A stretch of 64,000 bases of DNA, from positions 22,006,413 through 22,070,412 of the forward strand of contig NW_020312827.1 of NCBI RefSeq assembly GCF_003265705.1. Reading direction: 5' to 3'. Under the pieces are notes generated by a model that did no database searches, was not told the origin of the DNA, and saw only the letters and a program-made list of their open reading frames with translations. Origin of the DNA: Callorhinus ursinus. Its lineage: Eukaryota; Chordata; Mammalia; Carnivora; Otariidae. This document shows, piece by piece, positions 60,280-64,000 of this stretch; position 1 is the stretch's first letter, and each line of letters starts with the position of its first letter. Position numbers and translations under genes: made by a program.

Positions 60280-63200
60280 CTTTAAAGTTTAAAAAACAGC
60301 TTAAAAAACAATCTGAAAAGTCAATACGTCATTAAAAAACATCCTAGGTTTTTGGTTTGTTTATGAAGTTTTTAGAGATAGATATCAATTTATCTTTAGT
60401 AGAGGTGGAGTTGAAGTCACTCTGCCCTTGGTTGACAGGGTTGAGGTCAGGAGACTCTTAGCTATGCAGTGCTCCATCATGTTTTGGAAATGTGGCATGG
60501 GATGGGAATTAGAGCTTTGGCTATTTATAGAAATGGGTTTACCTTCACTATTCTCCATCTCACCCCAACCACATCATGATTGGGTCAATGGAAGCACAAG
60601 GATTTTCTTGGTTTGTGAGTAATTTGCCTGCCAGACCAGCTTCATCTGTGGTAGGGGACCCCCAGTGTCTTAGTCACGCATGATCTGCTCTCAAGGTACT
60701 AGACCTTATCAGAAGCATGGGGTCACGTACTTCCTTATTCTCCTCTCAGTGTTTATAACTGCTCTACCTTCTGGTGGAGGGAAAGACCATTTAAGCCTTG
60801 AATGGCCAAGGGAGACTTCTTACTCCATAAAGGAGACCCTGGCATCCTACCAGGTATGTTAAATAGATGGAGTATTATAGATGGTTCTTTACATTTCTAT
60901 TTCTCTGCCCAGACTTGTTCTACATTTTAAAAAAGAAAACACAAAGTAAATATTTGTAAATCAAAGCAGCTATAAATATAGGTATAGAGTATTGGCAGAC
61001 TTTTAAGCACCTACATTTTATTACTACTAATAAATGCAAGCTTTATAGGTTTATCTAGTCTCTCTCTCTTAACTTTCTATAAGAGGTCCTTTCTGAACAA
61101 GTATCTATTCATAAAGCCTGTTTGGGATACTTCCTCCAAGCATGAAATACCTAATTAGTTTCAAACCTCAAACATAACGCTTTTAACTGCTACTATGCCC
61201 CCTTATTCCTTTTGTAACTGTTGTTCCCACCCCTGGATGGTTTGTCTAATTAGGACAGATTTGGAGAGCAGTATTGTGGAGATATACCCCTAATGAATAT
61301 GCTTCAAATCACAAAATAATGAAGCCACGCTTTGGGAACTGTTCTATCTCATCAACCAACCTCACAGTGATCAAAAACTAGTGAATTCTAATTCATGACT
61401 TTTCACTCGTAGCCCTATATCGGAACTTAGGGAATCCCATTCCAAACTGCCAACATTAAAAATGAAATCAAAATCTTAAAAAAAGGTGTCTTGGAAATCA
61501 TCTACAAAGAAGTCTAAAAGCCAGAAAGAACATGAGGATTAAATATAGCATCAGACCAAGTGAGTAGAACGTGACCGTGGCACTTCAATCTTAGGGCCAC
61601 CTTCCTATAGAAGTTATTATTGACATGTGACTAACCTGGTACCTGCTTTCCATGAGGTGCAACATGGGAAAGGGCTGGCCATGCTGGGAGATGTTTCCAA
61701 GATTCCCCATTCATTTCTGCTATGAACAAATGATCTTAAGAAGCTGACTCATTCTCATTCCCAAGGAATAAAAAAACTAATAACAAAAACATGAACAACA
61801 AAAACAAAGCTCGTGAAAGAGACAACAATGGGTATGTTTCCAGCCTACATCATGGGATCTTATGTGGCTGGGATAAAACATAATATATTAGCATATCAAA
61901 GAATAAATTACAATGAATGGAATATTATTTCTCATAGAAAAAAGTTGGGGGGAGAAGGTGTAGGTAAGGAGAAAAAAAAAACAGAAAGGCAACTTCTTGG
62001 TGTTTCCATAAGCTCATGGTGAAAGAAATTAATTTTATCTTTTAATACAGTTACCAATTAGAGATTATTATAATGATCCTCCCTGGTAGATTTGGGGATT
62101 CAGAACTCTATTAATCAAAAATAAAGTTGGGTAAACTCTCACATGTCTTCATAGAAAAGGAGCATGCACTTTTCTGAGAAGAACCTATATCTCGTACTCT
62201 TAATCCTACCCTAAAGAAGACAGATAACACAAGGGATATCATCCATCTTCATAAGCTTTGACCCCTCTCAAGTTTTAGTTACAACAAAGTGTTATATTGA
62301 AAAATGGCAAATGGGTTGTGCTAGATTCATCTTAAATATATTCTATTACTTTGGGTTTTCTGTAACTGTTGTTGGTTGCAACATTAAATATAGTCATAAC
62401 CTTCACTCCACTCACTGTGGAATGGATTAGTGAAGTCTGTAACAAATATCAAACTAAATATTCTTAGAAACATGCAGACAAAATCAGAAGTATCCAAAAT
62501 TCCCAACTGCCAGAGTTATATATGCACTAAATTAATTCAATAAGAAGATGCAATGACTTACTTCCTTGGAATACAGAGGGACTCTTTGTCCTCCTAAGCA
62601 TCCCCTCCCCATACACTCTCTTTCAAACCTAAAGCTCCATAGGAAATCATTTTGAGGCATGGTACAGGCTAGAAAAAGAGAAAAGTATGTTGGATAATCA
62701 ATAAGTGATATGTTGGGAGGACAGCATAGCCATGATTCAACCTTAGACCCATCGGAAAGTGAAAGAGAGAGAGTCATTCTTCTCCATCTCAGCTTTAAAG
62801 ACATTTAGAAAAAAGTTTTAAGTTTTCCACACCAGATTCATAGCATCTGGCATACTGTTAAAAGTTGTGAAAGATGGAAGGTCATTTGGAAAACCAAATT
62901 GGTTTAAATTGCCACATTAACATTGTTCTTAGTCTCTTTTCATGTTCTTGTTGGTTTTTATTTTAATTTATCTCAGACATTAGTAAGAACTGTTTTAGAA
63001 ACATGTGCATGAGAATGAGTTCATTTGCCCCAAGCCCCATTTTGCTAGATTGACTGAAAAGTAAACAACCTTCTAAACATAAGAATCCATACACAGGGAC
63101 TACCCTGAAAGCTGAGCAAACCTTGTCAAATTCATATACATTCACATTAAATCCTTAATGACATTCAGTTGTACATTTCATATAGCAACAAGTATAAAAA

Positions 63201-64000
63201 TTTGAACAAAGAGTGAAATCAATTCTTCAACAGAAAGTAATGATATCCTCAAGAAAGAATGGCCTTATGCATAGTAATGTCATGTCACTAGAAATAAGCA
63301 TATGTGCCTTACTAATCAGACCAAAATGTAATGACCATACTTCTCAAACACACTGAGAAATCTATAAATTGCACCATGAGATCTTCAAATAGACATTTCT
63401 TAAATTACTTATATGGATCTGACACTCACCTACATAGAACTAAATTTTAGAAAAAAGAAAACTAGTCACATTTTATTCTGTTTAAAATAAAAGCGTGTGT
63501 ATGTGTGTGTCCCCATGCATTTTTTTATTAGAAATTGAGTTTTTTAATGCCACTGGCCTCCTACATTCATTTGCATTTGTATCAGTGGTTCTATTATCAA
63601 GTATTTCAACTCCGGGAGACACATCTAACATGCACTGTTGAATTATAATATTGTGAAGAGCAGAATACTCTGAGGTGAAATTATTAAGGCCCAACTGGTT
63701 CACACAGAGCTCCAACCTTCATTCAGAAATACTTCATGTTTTCTACATTTGAGCAAATCCATTTAGGATAAAAAAAAAGAGAACAGAGTAAGGAAGACAA
63801 AGAAAGCAAGTTGACCCTCCAACAATTTCCCAATACATCAGTCTCTCTTTGCAGTCCCAAAGGAGTAAATTTGCAATATGTTGTCAGTCCCAAAGGAATT
63901 AATATTTTTTAAATTGAAGAATGGAATGATAGAGAGAACTTCTGTATAGCACAGAAAGTGACTTTTATGAGACCTTTATTATCATTATCTATTGGTCCAA
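60280..64000 (-). other. NRXN3: NRXN3 intron upstream of SS4 (3' part)
   Basis: This is the end of the intron before the SS4 cassette. The preceding exon, encoding the first half of LNS6 (with the HVVRFTR...GGNATLQVD motif known in neurexins), is not in this stretch in any minus frame, so the intron is longer than 3.7 kb. The last 45 nt before the acceptor hold two T-runs broken by purines and three TTAA motifs (60282-60285, 60289-60292, 60301-60304). I recognise no SINE, LINE-1 or RNA gene here. A short alternating GT tract lies at 63493-63511. Confidence 0.8.

Noticed and set aside
60280..64000. Preceding LNS6 exon of NRXN3
   Set aside because: Looked for the HVVRFTR / GGNATLQVD type text on the minus strand and did not find it; it must lie beyond 64000.

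Overview
This is mammalian nuclear DNA from a carnivoran. The tRNA-Lys-derived SINEs read ggcgcctgggtggctcag...ctccctgctcagcggggagcctgcttctccctct, a CAN-SINE (SINEC) form. The dog-specific SINEC_Cf and the cat SINEC_Fc diagnostic segments are absent, so I infer an arctoid (bear, pinniped or mustelid). There are no bacterial-style genes, operons or CRISPR arrays. Long open frames are rare and chance-like, except where they lie in LINE-1.

The window lies inside one gene, neurexin-3 (NRXN3), read on the minus strand, so gene order runs from base 64000 down to base 1. Two coding exons are visible. The first (60279-60190) is the 90-nt alternatively spliced SS4 cassette, which inserts 30 residues into the sixth LNS domain. 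The second (54939-54632, 308 nt) encodes the rest of LNS6 and the start of the Ser/Thr-rich stalk, and ends at the SS5 boundary. Phases agree (1/1 for the cassette, 1/0 for the next exon), so the cassette can be included or skipped in frame. The cassette has a weak acceptor and a weak donor. It is followed by seven TTAA motifs within about 200 nt, the kind of site bound by the STAR splicing proteins (SAM68, SLM1, SLM2) known to control neurexin SS4.

The remaining sequence is intron: more than 3.7 kb upstream of SS4, 5.25 kb between the two exons, and at least 54.6 kb after the second exon. The first 8.7 kb contains an ERV1-like LTR, MaLR-like LTR pieces and old MIR/hAT fragments. From 8.7 to 52.5 kb there are about twelve CAN-SINEs, most with clear target-site duplications, plus several LINE-1 copies, L2 and MIR. 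From 52.5 kb to the end, around the exons, I see no SINE or LINE-1.

Notable structures in the intron are: a 5'-inverted (twin-primed) LINE-1 bounded by an exact 11-bp duplication and interrupted by a younger LINE-1 (36.6-38.8 kb); a 3'-truncated U4 snRNA retropseudogene sitting in an LTR (48.2-48.7 kb); and an 82-bp minisatellite whose copy number is hidden by an assembly gap (10.8-11.0 kb). I found no novel multi-gene system. The SS4 cassette and its regulatory surroundings are the most biologically meaningful part.
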